The notes beneath the pieces are model-generated. The model worked only from the letters and a program-made list of their open reading frames with translations. It made no database searches and had not been told where the DNA came from. The position numbers and the translations under genes are program-made. Shown here one piece after another: positions 1 through 5,577 of a stretch of DNA of 6,599 nucleotides (position 1 is the stretch's first letter; each line of letters starts with the position of its first letter). The DNA is taken from contig JBKJTJ010000289.1 of the NCBI GenBank assembly GCA_046590855.1, positions 1 through 6,599 on the forward strand, in the 5' to 3' direction. The DNA is from JACMOY01 sp046590855. Its GTDB lineage: Bacteria; Actinomycetota; Actinomycetes; Actinomycetales; Angustibacteraceae.

Positions 1-18
1 CTCGGGTAGACCGCTGGA

Positions 19-38
19 GCGCGTTGGCAACAGCGCGC
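19..38. other. 8-bp hairpin with GCAA tetraloop
   Basis: The arms GCGCGTTG (19-26) and CAGCGCGC (31-38) pair over 8 bp with one G-T wobble and enclose GCAA, a GNRA-type tetraloop. No T-tract follows, so this is not a classical intrinsic terminator. It lies 9 nt after an in-frame TAG at 7-9 that could be the end of a plus-strand gene reaching in from the left, but too little of that frame is present to tell. Positions 39-129 hold nothing else that I can support. In GC-rich DNA such a hairpin may be incidental. Confidence 0.25.
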
Positions 39-129
39 CGAGATGGATGGTCGCCACCCGCGCGGGGGCAACCGCGCGCGGGGACAGGACCCGGCGTACA
101 GGCTGGCTCGTCCGCACCACGAGCGCTCG

Positions 130-135
130 TAGGAT
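130..135 (+). promoter_or_regulatory. -10 box TAGGAT, probable leaderless promoter of the lipoprotein gene
   Basis: TAGGAT matches the actinobacterial TANNNT -10 consensus. It ends 6 nt before the ATG at 142, which would put the transcription start at or next to the A of that ATG and give a leaderless mRNA. No convincing -35 box is seen 16-18 nt upstream. The AGGA within it could instead act as a ribosome binding site 7 nt before the ATG, so the reading is ambiguous. Confidence 0.45.
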
Positions 136-141
136 GGCGTG

Positions 142-471
142 ATGCGTCCCCTCCTCGCCATGGCTGTCGTCCTCACCCTTGCGGCCTGCTCCTCCGGCTC
201 CGACAAGCCCGCTCTGGCGGCGTCGGATCCCAACGGCGCGAAGGCCTGCGCGGCGCTGACCGAGGCGTACAAGGACGTGAACAACAAGGTGAAGGCGGTC
301 ACGGCGATCTACGCAGCCGGCGACGCCGCGAAGGCGTCGACGACCCCCGACATCAAGGCGTCCGTCGTCGTCGTCGGTGCGCGGTCGGCCGCGAGCGGCC
401 CCAAGCTGCGGGCCGCCTGCGTGGCGGCCGGTGTCGACATGCCGCCGGTGCCCGCCAAGCCGCCGAGCTGA
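142..471 (+). CDS. small putative secreted lipoprotein, 109 aa
   Basis: This is a short exported protein of unknown function. Residues 1-15 form a type II signal peptide: one Arg, a hydrophobic stretch, then the lipobox LAAC with Cys16 as the lipidation site, followed by a Ser/Gly-rich tether. The protein should therefore be anchored to the outer face of the cytoplasmic membrane. The mature part (about residues 30-98) is Ala/Lys/Val-rich and looks helical. It contains only two further cysteines, Cys36 and Cys93, which could form one disulfide outside the cell. The C-terminus is Pro-rich (PPVPAKPPS). A GTG at 139 directly precedes the ATG at 142; I choose the ATG because TAGGAT sits at leaderless spacing from it. 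It is a monocistronic gene that converges on ppgK with a 12-nt gap. A longer ORF in another frame over this region is Arg/Pro/Gly-rich and looks like a shadow. The lipoprotein call is solid, but no family was recognised. Confidence 0.8.
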   Translation: MRPLLAMAVVLTLAACSSGSDKPALAASDPNGAKACAALTEAYKDVNNKVKAVTAIYAAGDAAKASTTPDIKASVVVVGARSAASGPKLRAACVAAGVDMPPVPAKPPS

Positions 472-483
472 GCCGGGCGTCGG

Positions 484-1257
484 TCAGTCCGCCGTGCGCT
501 CCTCGTCGGCCAGCACCGCGGCGCCGACGATGCCCGCCTCGTTGCGCAGCTGGGCGGCGACGATGGGCGCTCGAAGGTGCAGCAGCGGCAGGAACTTGTC
601 GGCCTTCTTGCTGATCCCCCCGCCGACGACGATCAGCGAGGGCCACAGCAGGTCCTCGATCACCCCGTAGAACCGCTGCAGGCGCTCGGCGTACTGCGCC
701 CAGGACAGCTCGTCGTTGTCGCGGGCGCTGGAGGCGGCCCGGGTCTCGGCGTCGCGGCCGTCGATCTCCAGGTGCCCCAGCTCGCTGTTGGGCACGAGCG
801 TCCCGTCCAGCAGCAGCGCTGTACCGATGCCGGTGCCGAGCGTGGTGACGACGACCAGGCCCTTGCTGCTGCGGGCCGCCCCGAAGCGCGCCTCGGCGAC
901 ACCGGCCGCGTCGGCGTCGTTGACGACGTGCACAGCGCGACCGAGGCGCCCGGTGAACAGCGCGTCGGCGTCCGCGCCGATCCACGACGGGTCGATGTTC
1001 GCCGCGGTGCGCACCACCCCACCGGTGACCACCGCGGGGACCGTGACGCCGACTGCGCCGTCGCCCAGCTCGCGGGCGAAGTGGTCGACGACCTGGGCCA
1101 CGACCTCGGCGACGGCGTCCGGGGTCGACGGCTGGGGCGTCTCGATCCGCAGCCGCTCGGCAGTCAGCCCACCCGTCTCGAGGTCGACCGTGGCGCCCTT
1201 GATGCCTGAGCCGCCGACGTCGATTCCCAAGGCCACGCGACTGATCGTCCCGCTCAT
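484..1257 (-). CDS. ppgK: polyphosphate glucokinase (ROK superfamily), 257 aa
   Basis: This cytoplasmic enzyme phosphorylates glucose to glucose-6-phosphate, using inorganic polyphosphate (and, in known actinobacterial members, ATP) as donor. Visible motifs are the N-terminal phosphate-binding loop GIDVGGSGIKG (residues 11-21), PQPSTP (41-46), RTAANIDPSWIG (83-94), VNDADAAG (112-119) with Asp114 as the expected catalytic base, TLGTGIG (139-145), NSELGHLE (157-164) and VGGGISKKADKF (211-222). The order and wording closely follow mycobacterial PPGK. Most ROK proteins carry a Cys-rich zinc motif after the GH of that segment; this protein has no cysteine at all, as expected for the PPGK branch. 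Length fits the family. The ATG at 1257 overlaps the map stop as ATGA and is preceded by a strong ribosome binding site, so translation is probably coupled to map. Confidence 0.96.
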   Translation of the reverse strand: MSGTISRVALGIDVGGSGIKGATVDLETGGLTAERLRIETPQPSTPDAVAEVVAQVVDHFARELGDGAVGVTVPAVVTGGVVRTAANIDPSWIGADADALFTGRLGRAVHVVNDADAAGVAEARFGAARSSKGLVVVTTLGTGIGTALLLDGTLVPNSELGHLEIDGRDAETRAASSARDNDELSWAQYAERLQRFYGVIEDLLWPSLIVVGGGISKKADKFLPLLHLRAPIVAAQLRNEAGIVGAAVLADEERTAD

Positions 1258-2141
1258 GCCGCCTCCCCCGTCAGGGTCAGGATCTCGGCACCCTCGTCGG
1301 TGACGAGCAGGGTGTGCTCGAACTGCGCCGACCGGCGGCGGTCCTTGGTGACGACGGTCCACCCGTCGTCCCACATCTGCCACTCGTGGGTGCCCAGGTT
1401 GAGCATGGGCTCGATGGTGAACGTCATGCCGGGCTCGATCACCGTGTCGTAGTGCGGCGCGGCGTCGTAGTGCGGGACGACCAGCCCGGAGTGGAACGCG
1501 GTCCCGATGCCGTGCCCGGTGAAGTCGCGGATCACGCCATAGCCGAACCGCTTGGCGTAGGACTCGATGACGCGGCCGATGACGTTGATCTGGCGGCCAG
1601 GGCGAACGGCCCGGATGCCGCGCATCATCGCCTCGTGGGTGCGCTCGACGAGCAGCCGCGACTCCTCGTCGACGTCGCCGATCAGGTAGGTGGCGTCCGT
1701 GTCGCCGTGCACGCCGAGCCCGTCGACGACCATGAACGCCGTGATGTCGATGTTGAGGATGTCGCCGTCCTCGAGGCGCCGGTCGTCGGGGATGCCGTGG
1801 CAGACGACCTCGTTCACGCTGGTGCACAGCGACTTGGGGAACCCGCGGTACCCCAGCGTCGAGGGGTAGGCACCGTGGTCGAGCAGGTACTCGTGACCGA
1901 CCCGGTCGACCTCGTCCGTCGTGACCCCGGGGGCGGCGACGGCAGCAGCCGCGGCCATCGCCTCGGCGGCGACGCGCCCGGCGATGCGCATCGCCGCGAT
2001 CGTCTCCGCGTCCTTGACCTCCGGGCCGGTGAACGGCGCGGGCGTCGGGCGGTCGACGTACTCGGGGCGGGTGATGGACGCCGGCACCGGGCGTCGCGCG
2101 GACTGCGCCCCGGGGGCGACGCTGGCGAAGGACACGGGCAT
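1254..2141 (-). CDS. map: methionine aminopeptidase type I, MapB-like, 295 aa
   Basis: This dinuclear metalloprotease removes the initiator Met from nascent proteins in the cytoplasm. The five expected metal ligands are Asp132 (NIDIT), Asp147 (HGDT), His210 (FTGHGIG), Glu244 (TIEPM) and Glu275 (QFEHTL). Active-site His115 (CHGIPDD) and His217 are also present. Residues 1-40 form a Pro-rich N-terminal extension containing RPVP and TRPEYVDRP, like the linker of mycobacterial MapB (MetAP1c) thought to contact the ribosome. Cys106 corresponds to that enzyme's active-site-entrance Cys105. One oddity is that the two ligand aspartates are 15 residues apart, not the usual 11, because the intervening loop reads MVVDGLG where the mycobacterial protein has IGG. 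It is the first gene of map-ppgK, starting 7 nt after a TAGACT -10 box with no good Shine-Dalgarno sequence. The essential function is certain; the effect of the loop is not. Confidence 0.97.
   Translation of the reverse strand: MPVSFASVAPGAQSARRPVPASITRPEYVDRPTPAPFTGPEVKDAETIAAMRIAGRVAAEAMAAAAAVAAPGVTTDEVDRVGHEYLLDHGAYPSTLGYRGFPKSLCTSVNEVVCHGIPDDRRLEDGDILNIDITAFMVVDGLGVHGDTDATYLIGDVDEESRLLVERTHEAMMRGIRAVRPGRQINVIGRVIESYAKRFGYGVIRDFTGHGIGTAFHSGLVVPHYDAAPHYDTVIEPGMTFTIEPMLNLGTHEWQMWDDGWTVVTKDRRRSAQFEHTLLVTDEGAEILTLTGEAA
1262..1269 (-). promoter_or_regulatory. ribosome binding site of ppgK inside the end of map
   Basis: On the minus strand GGGGGAGG ends 4 nt before the ppgK ATG, within the last codons of map. 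It supports ATG 1257 as the start, although the longer open frame runs further upstream inside map. This internal gene has a clear Shine-Dalgarno sequence, whereas map itself appears leaderless. Confidence 0.7.
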
Positions 2142-2148
2142 GCCCCCG

Positions 2149-2154
2149 AGTCTA
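2149..2154 (-). promoter_or_regulatory. -10 box TAGACT, probable leaderless promoter of map-ppgK
   Basis: Read on the minus strand, TAGACT matches TANNNT and is followed by CGGGGGC (7 nt) and then the map ATG, which is the spacing expected when transcription starts at the ATG itself. TAGACT has no Shine-Dalgarno character, so unlike the AGGA-containing boxes in this window it cannot be explained as a ribosome binding site. No clear -35 box was seen. Confidence 0.5.
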
Positions 2155-2205
2155 GGTGGCCGAACCAGGCGCGGCCGAGGGCTCGCCCGGCGGCCCGAGC
2201 AGGTG

Positions 2206-2211
2206 CAAGAT
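2206..2211 (+). promoter_or_regulatory. weak -10-like box CAAGAT before the small divergent gene
   Basis: CAAGAT keeps the two most important -10 positions (A2 and T6) and is followed by exactly 7 nt before the ATG at 2219. With the map box it would form a compact divergent promoter region (2142-2218). Alternatively, the AGG at 2201-2203 may serve as a ribosome binding site for an in-frame ATG at 2210, so this call is weak. Confidence 0.25.
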
Positions 2212-2218
2212 GACGGGC

Positions 2219-2401
2219 ATGACGTCGTACTTCTTCAACACGCGCACCAAGACCGTCGAGCAGCTCGAGGAGAAGAGCCAGTCCAAGGACCTGCTGGGCC
2301 CCTACGCCACGCGGGCCGAGGCCGAGGCCGCGCTGAGCACCGCCGCCGCGCGCACCGAGGACTGGGACCGCGAGGACCGCGCCTGGCGCGGCGACGACTG
2401 A
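2219..2401 (+). CDS. small SPOR-like conserved protein, 60 aa
   Basis: This is a small, soluble, highly charged protein of unknown function. It begins MTSYFFNTRTKTVEQ, has a central LGPYATRAEAEAALSTAAAR (residues 28-47) and ends in an acidic/aromatic tail with EDWDREDRAWRGDD. The GPYATRAEAEAAL segment resembles the core of a SPOR (sporulation-related repeat) half-domain, and similar short actinobacterial proteins are, from memory, often labelled SPOR domain-containing. There is no signal peptide or membrane segment, so septal peptidoglycan binding, the usual SPOR role, is doubtful here. Starts at 2210 (63 aa) or further upstream are possible. I prefer 2219 because family-like sequence begins there and a -10-like box lies 7 nt before it. 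It is divergent from map and converges on the TauE-type gene with only 7 nt between the stops. Confidence 0.75.
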   Translation: MTSYFFNTRTKTVEQLEEKSQSKDLLGPYATRAEAEAALSTAAARTEDWDREDRAWRGDD

Positions 2402-2408
2402 GCTCGCC

Positions 2409-3140
2409 TCAGCGGTAGGTGTCCAGGCCCAGTTTCACGGCGACGGCAAGTCCTGCCACGGCGACGGCGACGCGCAGCGGGTCACCGGGCAGACGGCGCA
2501 CCACGGCCGGCCCCAGCCGACCACCCACGAGGAACCCCGCGCCCAGCGGCAGGACTGCCGCCCAGTCCACCGGGCCGAAGAACGTGAACGACGCCGCGGC
2601 CACCGCGTTGGCGAACAGCGACAGGACGTTCTTCACCGCGTTGGTCCGCGCGAACGGGGCGTCGCGCAGGGCGGTGAGCACCGCGAGCATCAGCACCCCG
2701 CCCGCGGCACCGAAGTAGCCGACGTAGACCGCGACGACAAAGACCCCAGCGCGCAGACCACGGTCTGCAGAAGCGCTGCGCTGCAACCGGTTCAGCCACG
2801 GACGGGCGAGCAGCACGAGTGACGCGCCGGCCACCAGCCCCGGGACGACCACCTCGAACACGGACGCCGGGGTGAGCAGCAGCACGGCCGACCCCACGGC
2901 ACCTCCGGCCGCGGTCAGCAGCCCGAGCCGGCGCACCTCGCTGCCCTGACCGGCGAGCTCGGGCCGCGAGCCGGCGGCCGACCCGATGCCGGTGAGGACG
3001 AGCGAGACGGTGTTCGTCACGTTGGCGGCGAGCGGTGGCAGGCCGACGGCCAGCAGTGCGGGGTAGGAGACCAGCGACGCGAGACTGGCGACCACGCTGA
3101 CGACTCCCGCGACGACGCCCGCGCCGAGCAGGAACAGCAT
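2409..3140 (-). CDS. TauE/SafE-family membrane protein, 243 aa
   Basis: This integral cytoplasmic-membrane protein belongs to the TauE/SafE (DUF81) family, members of which export or import sulfur-containing or organic anions such as sulfoacetate and sulfite; the substrate here is unknown. Two inverted halves are visible. The first, residues 4-55, contains ASLVSYPALLAVGLPPLAAN followed by VTNTVSLV. The second, 131-190, contains YVGYFGAAGGVLMLAVL and NAVKNVLSLFAN. About seven to eight hydrophobic segments span the protein, with a basic loop near 113-128. The length is slightly short for the family but complete. The ATG at 3140 has only a weak GGA 5 nt upstream, and in-frame GTGs at 3149 and 3155 are alternatives adding 3 or 5 residues. 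It lies 76 nt after the Gfo/Idh gene on the same strand with no evident promoter or terminator between them, so cotranscription is plausible. Confidence 0.9.
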   Translation of the reverse strand: MLFLLGAGVVAGVVSVVASLASLVSYPALLAVGLPPLAANVTNTVSLVLTGIGSAAGSRPELAGQGSEVRRLGLLTAAGGAVGSAVLLLTPASVFEVVVPGLVAGASLVLLARPWLNRLQRSASADRGLRAGVFVVAVYVGYFGAAGGVLMLAVLTALRDAPFARTNAVKNVLSLFANAVAAASFTFFGPVDWAAVLPLGAGFLVGGRLGPAVVRRLPGDPLRVAVAVAGLAVAVKLGLDTYR

Positions 3141-3216
3141 CTCGTCCACGGGCACCGGGGGATCGTGGCACGAGCGAGCCCACCGCTGCCGCGGAGTCCA
3201 CGGCGCCGACCGACCC

Positions 3217-4266
3217 TCAGGTGGCCCACGCCTCGACCCCGGTCGTGACCGGACCGCCTGCAGCCAGCGCCGCGTCGACAGCCAGCGCGAGCAGGTGGTC
3301 CTGCGCCCCCTCGGCCAAGGGGTACGGCGGGTCACCCTCGCCGCGCACCCACGCGGCGGTCCGCTCGAGCAGCGTCGCGATCGCGATCTCCTCGTCGTTC
3401 CAGCGCTGACCGACGTAGGGGTTGCGGAACAGGACGTCGGAGCCGAGCGTGATGTGGTCGGTCTCAAAACCGTCCAGGTCCAGGTCGTACCCCGTCTGCC
3501 GGCGCACCAGCGACGATCGGGCGATCGTGCGGGGGGCGAGCATCCGCACGACCTCGTCGTCCATCACCTCACCGTGGGTGCCGCGGACGATCAGCCGGCG
3601 AAAGCGCAGCTGGTTGTGCCACTGGTTGTCGGTGAAGTCGTAGACCGCGGAACGCCCGTCGCCGAAGTCGAGGGTCGCGATCGTCGTGGTCGCGGACGTC
3701 GGCGTCGCGGCGCCGGTCCAGCCCGCGCGGTTCAGCGGGTCGAGCAACGGCGCTTGGAACGCCGTGGCCCGCACGGTCACCGGACCGCAGCCCGCGCCCA
3801 GATGCGCCCGGATCAGCGAGACCGCGTGGTACTGGTGGGTCGACGAGACCTGGACCTGAGTCGGGACGCCGATGGCACCGGACCGCACGAGCCTCAGTCG
3901 GGCCGCGTGCGAGGGCATCAGCAGGTACTGCTCGGCGACCTGCACCAGACCCGTCGCGCCGACGTCCGCCCACAGCGAGCGCAGCCCCTCGGCGTCCGGG
4001 GCGGGCGGGGTCTCGGCGAGGACGGGCACCCCCGCGGCGACCGCCTGACGCACGACGTCCGGGGTCACCTGCCAGGGCAGCGCGGTGACCACGAAGTCCG
4101 GCGCGCTCGCGCTCAGGCACTCGGGCAGCGAGGCGAAGGTCGGGATGCCCAGGGCCCGCGGGCTGCGGACGACGGCGCCCACGCAGCGCAGGTCCGGCAG
4201 GGCTGAGGCGAGCCGCCAGAAGAACTCGCCGCGCCACCCCGCGCCCACCACTGCGAAGGTCGTCAT
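3217..4266 (-). CDS. Gfo/Idh/MocA-family oxidoreductase, 349 aa
   Basis: This is a predicted cytoplasmic NAD(P)-dependent dehydrogenase, probably acting on a sugar, inositol or related polyol. The N-terminal Rossmann fold (1-118) has the dinucleotide loop VVGAGWRGEF (GxGxxG at 8-13), VVTALPWQVTP (59-69) and VLAETPPAP (82-90). In this last segment the family's EKP signature reads ETP: Thr86 replaces the lysine that in many members sits at the nicotinamide. The C-terminal domain (about 125-340) contains AEQYLLMPSHAARL (111-124) and THQYHAVSLIRAHLG (143-157), with His144 and His147 as candidate substrate-site residues. The ATG at 4266 lies only 10 nt after the MFS stop. The substrate cannot be assigned. 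The Lys-to-Thr change may be a subfamily trait, but catalysis could also differ or be lost. Confidence 0.88.
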   Translation of the reverse strand: MTTFAVVGAGWRGEFFWRLASALPDLRCVGAVVRSPRALGIPTFASLPECLSASAPDFVVTALPWQVTPDVVRQAVAAGVPVLAETPPAPDAEGLRSLWADVGATGLVQVAEQYLLMPSHAARLRLVRSGAIGVPTQVQVSSTHQYHAVSLIRAHLGAGCGPVTVRATAFQAPLLDPLNRAGWTGAATPTSATTTIATLDFGDGRSAVYDFTDNQWHNQLRFRRLIVRGTHGEVMDDEVVRMLAPRTIARSSLVRRQTGYDLDLDGFETDHITLGSDVLFRNPYVGQRWNDEEIAIATLLERTAAWVRGEGDPPYPLAEGAQDHLLALAVDAALAAGGPVTTGVEAWAT

Positions 4267-4273
4267 CGACCCG

Positions 4274-4279
4274 ACGCTA
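4274..4279 (-). promoter_or_regulatory. -10 box TAGCGT overlapping the MFS stop codon
   Basis: On the minus strand TAGCGT (TANNNT) is followed by exactly 7 nt, CGGGTCG, and then the ATG of the Gfo/Idh gene. Its first three bases are the TAG stop of the MFS gene. The segment before the ATG has no good Shine-Dalgarno sequence. An internal leaderless promoter would let the dehydrogenase be expressed separately from the upstream exporter. This is inferred from position only. Confidence 0.4.
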
Positions 4280-5548
4280 CTGGCGGCCGGCGCGGGCCCG
4301 CACCTGGCGCTCGTGCACGGCGTGGACGTCCGTGCGGGCGTCGTAGCGCCAGAAGTCGCTGAGCCACACGGCCGTACCGACCACGCCGACCACGCACAGC
4401 GCGCCGCCGCTGACGATCGAGGCGCGCACGGACGTCGCGTCGGCGACCAGCCCCGCTCGCGCCTGGCCGCCGAGCGGGCCTATCGAGTACGACAGCATCT
4501 CGATGCCCGCCAGCCTTCCGCGCTTGTCGTCGGGGATGGTCTGGTGCCAGATCACCCCGCGGAACAGCGCGCTGACCATGTCGGCTGCGCCGGCCACGGC
4601 CAGCAGCGCCATCGCCGACCACGGTCCCGGCGCCAGGCCCATCAGACCGATGGAGGCTCCGTAGACCGTGGCAGCGACCACGACGGCCCGCCCGTGGTGG
4701 TGGACCCGCGAGGTCCAGCCGCTGGTGGCGGTCGCGACGAGCGCCCCCACGGTCTCGGCCGTGTACAGCAGCCCGAGCAGCCCGGGACGGTGGAACACCT
4801 CGGTGGCCAGGGCGGGGAAGAGCACGACGGGCATGGCCATGAACATCGCGACGATGTCGATCAGGTAGGTGCCCAGCAGGTCGCGTCGGCGCACCGCGTA
4901 GCGGATGCCCTCGACGATGCCCGCCAGGCTCGGCGGCGTCGAGGCCTCGCCCGGTGGGTGGGCGTGCATCGCCGCGAACAGGGCGGTGGCGACCAGGAGC
5001 CCCGCGACGTCGACGGCGAAGGCGGACGCCACACCGGTGGTGGAGACCAGCACCCCGCCCAGGGTGGGGCCGGCGAGCTGACCGACGTGGCTGCCGAGGC
5101 TGGTCAGCGACACCGCAGCGGGCAGCTCGTCGTGGCGCACCGTACGGGGGATCAGCGCTTCGCGGCTCGGACGCTGCAGCGACTGCGCTACCGACAGCAG
5201 CGCACCGACGAGGTAGATGGCCCACAGCCGGGGGCTGTCGAGGGTCGCGTTGACCAGCAGCAGCGCGGTCAGCACGACCTGGGCGACGCCGGTGCCCACC
5301 AGCATCGTGCGGCGGTCGACGTGGTCGGCCAGCGCCCCGCCGTACAGCCCGAACACCAGCAGCGGCAACAGCTCGACCAGCCCCATCAGGCCGACGGCGA
5401 AGCTCGAGCCGGTGAGCTGGTAGATCTGGAACGGCAGCGCGACGTAGCTGACCATGCCGCCGAGGTAGAAGACCGTCCCGGCGCTGAACAGCAGCCGGAA
5501 GTCTCGCGAGGTGCGCAGCGGGGTCAGGTCGATCCGGACGCCGGCCAC
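4277..5548 (-). CDS. MFS transporter, MFS_3/EntS-like exporter, 423 aa
   Basis: This is a 12-helix major facilitator superfamily protein of the MFS_3 group, which includes the enterobactin exporter EntS and many actinobacterial drug-efflux proteins. It is a predicted proton-driven exporter with unknown substrate. The mature start IDLTPLRTSRDFRLLFSAG is typical of the group. Motif A in the loop between helices 2 and 3 is GGALADHVDRRTML (residues 70-83), the helix 4-5 region has QRPSREALIPR, and the second half has IPDDKRGRLAGIEM, the equivalent loop. The C-terminal tail is basic. The frame stays open to a TTG at 5659, which would add 37 Arg/Ala-rich residues and overlap the upstream gene by 82 nt. 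I choose GTG 5548 because family-like sequence begins there and it leaves a 29-nt gap, although its ribosome binding site is weak. Confidence 0.9.
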   Translation of the reverse strand: MAGVRIDLTPLRTSRDFRLLFSAGTVFYLGGMVSYVALPFQIYQLTGSSFAVGLMGLVELLPLLVFGLYGGALADHVDRRTMLVGTGVAQVVLTALLLVNATLDSPRLWAIYLVGALLSVAQSLQRPSREALIPRTVRHDELPAAVSLTSLGSHVGQLAGPTLGGVLVSTTGVASAFAVDVAGLLVATALFAAMHAHPPGEASTPPSLAGIVEGIRYAVRRRDLLGTYLIDIVAMFMAMPVVLFPALATEVFHRPGLLGLLYTAETVGALVATATSGWTSRVHHHGRAVVVAATVYGASIGLMGLAPGPWSAMALLAVAGAADMVSALFRGVIWHQTIPDDKRGRLAGIEMLSYSIGPLGGQARAGLVADATSVRASIVSGGALCVVGVVGTAVWLSDFWRYDARTDVHAVHERQVRARAGRQ

Positions 5549-5577
5549 GCGCTCGCGCCAGGACCGCTGGGTCGCGC

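Noticed and set aside
19..38. Part of a tRNA gene (the hairpin resembles a D-arm)
   Set aside because: No acceptor stem, anticodon arm or GGTTCGA-type T-loop follows at the right distance.
472..483. Terminator between the convergent lipoprotein and ppgK genes
   Set aside because: The gap is 12 nt and no hairpin or T-tract was found in it or just around it.
24..614. 196-aa plus-strand open frame covering the lipoprotein gene
   Set aside because: Its translation is Arg/Pro/Gly-rich with no domain, and it runs antisense into ppgK; the overlapping lipoprotein frame has a lipobox and a promoter-like box.
484..1257. Conventional ATP-dependent ROK glucokinase or a ROK repressor
   Set aside because: There is no helix-turn-helix domain and no Cys zinc motif, and the motif set follows mycobacterial polyphosphate glucokinase.
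1314..2213. 299-aa plus-strand open frame opposite map
   Set aside because: It is compositionally biased shadow sequence; the minus strand encodes a complete methionine aminopeptidase with all ligands.
2398..2412. CTGAG-5 nt-CTCAG inverted repeat containing both convergent stop codons as a bidirectional terminator
   Set aside because: The stem is only 5 bp, the loop is 5 nt and no T-tract follows on either strand; the symmetry comes largely from two TGA codons facing each other.
3141..3467. Upstream extension of the TauE-type frame to 352 aa
   Set aside because: The extra 109 residues are Arg/Ser/Thr-rich shadow sequence, overlapping the end of the Gfo/Idh gene; membrane-family sequence starts at the ATG at 3140.
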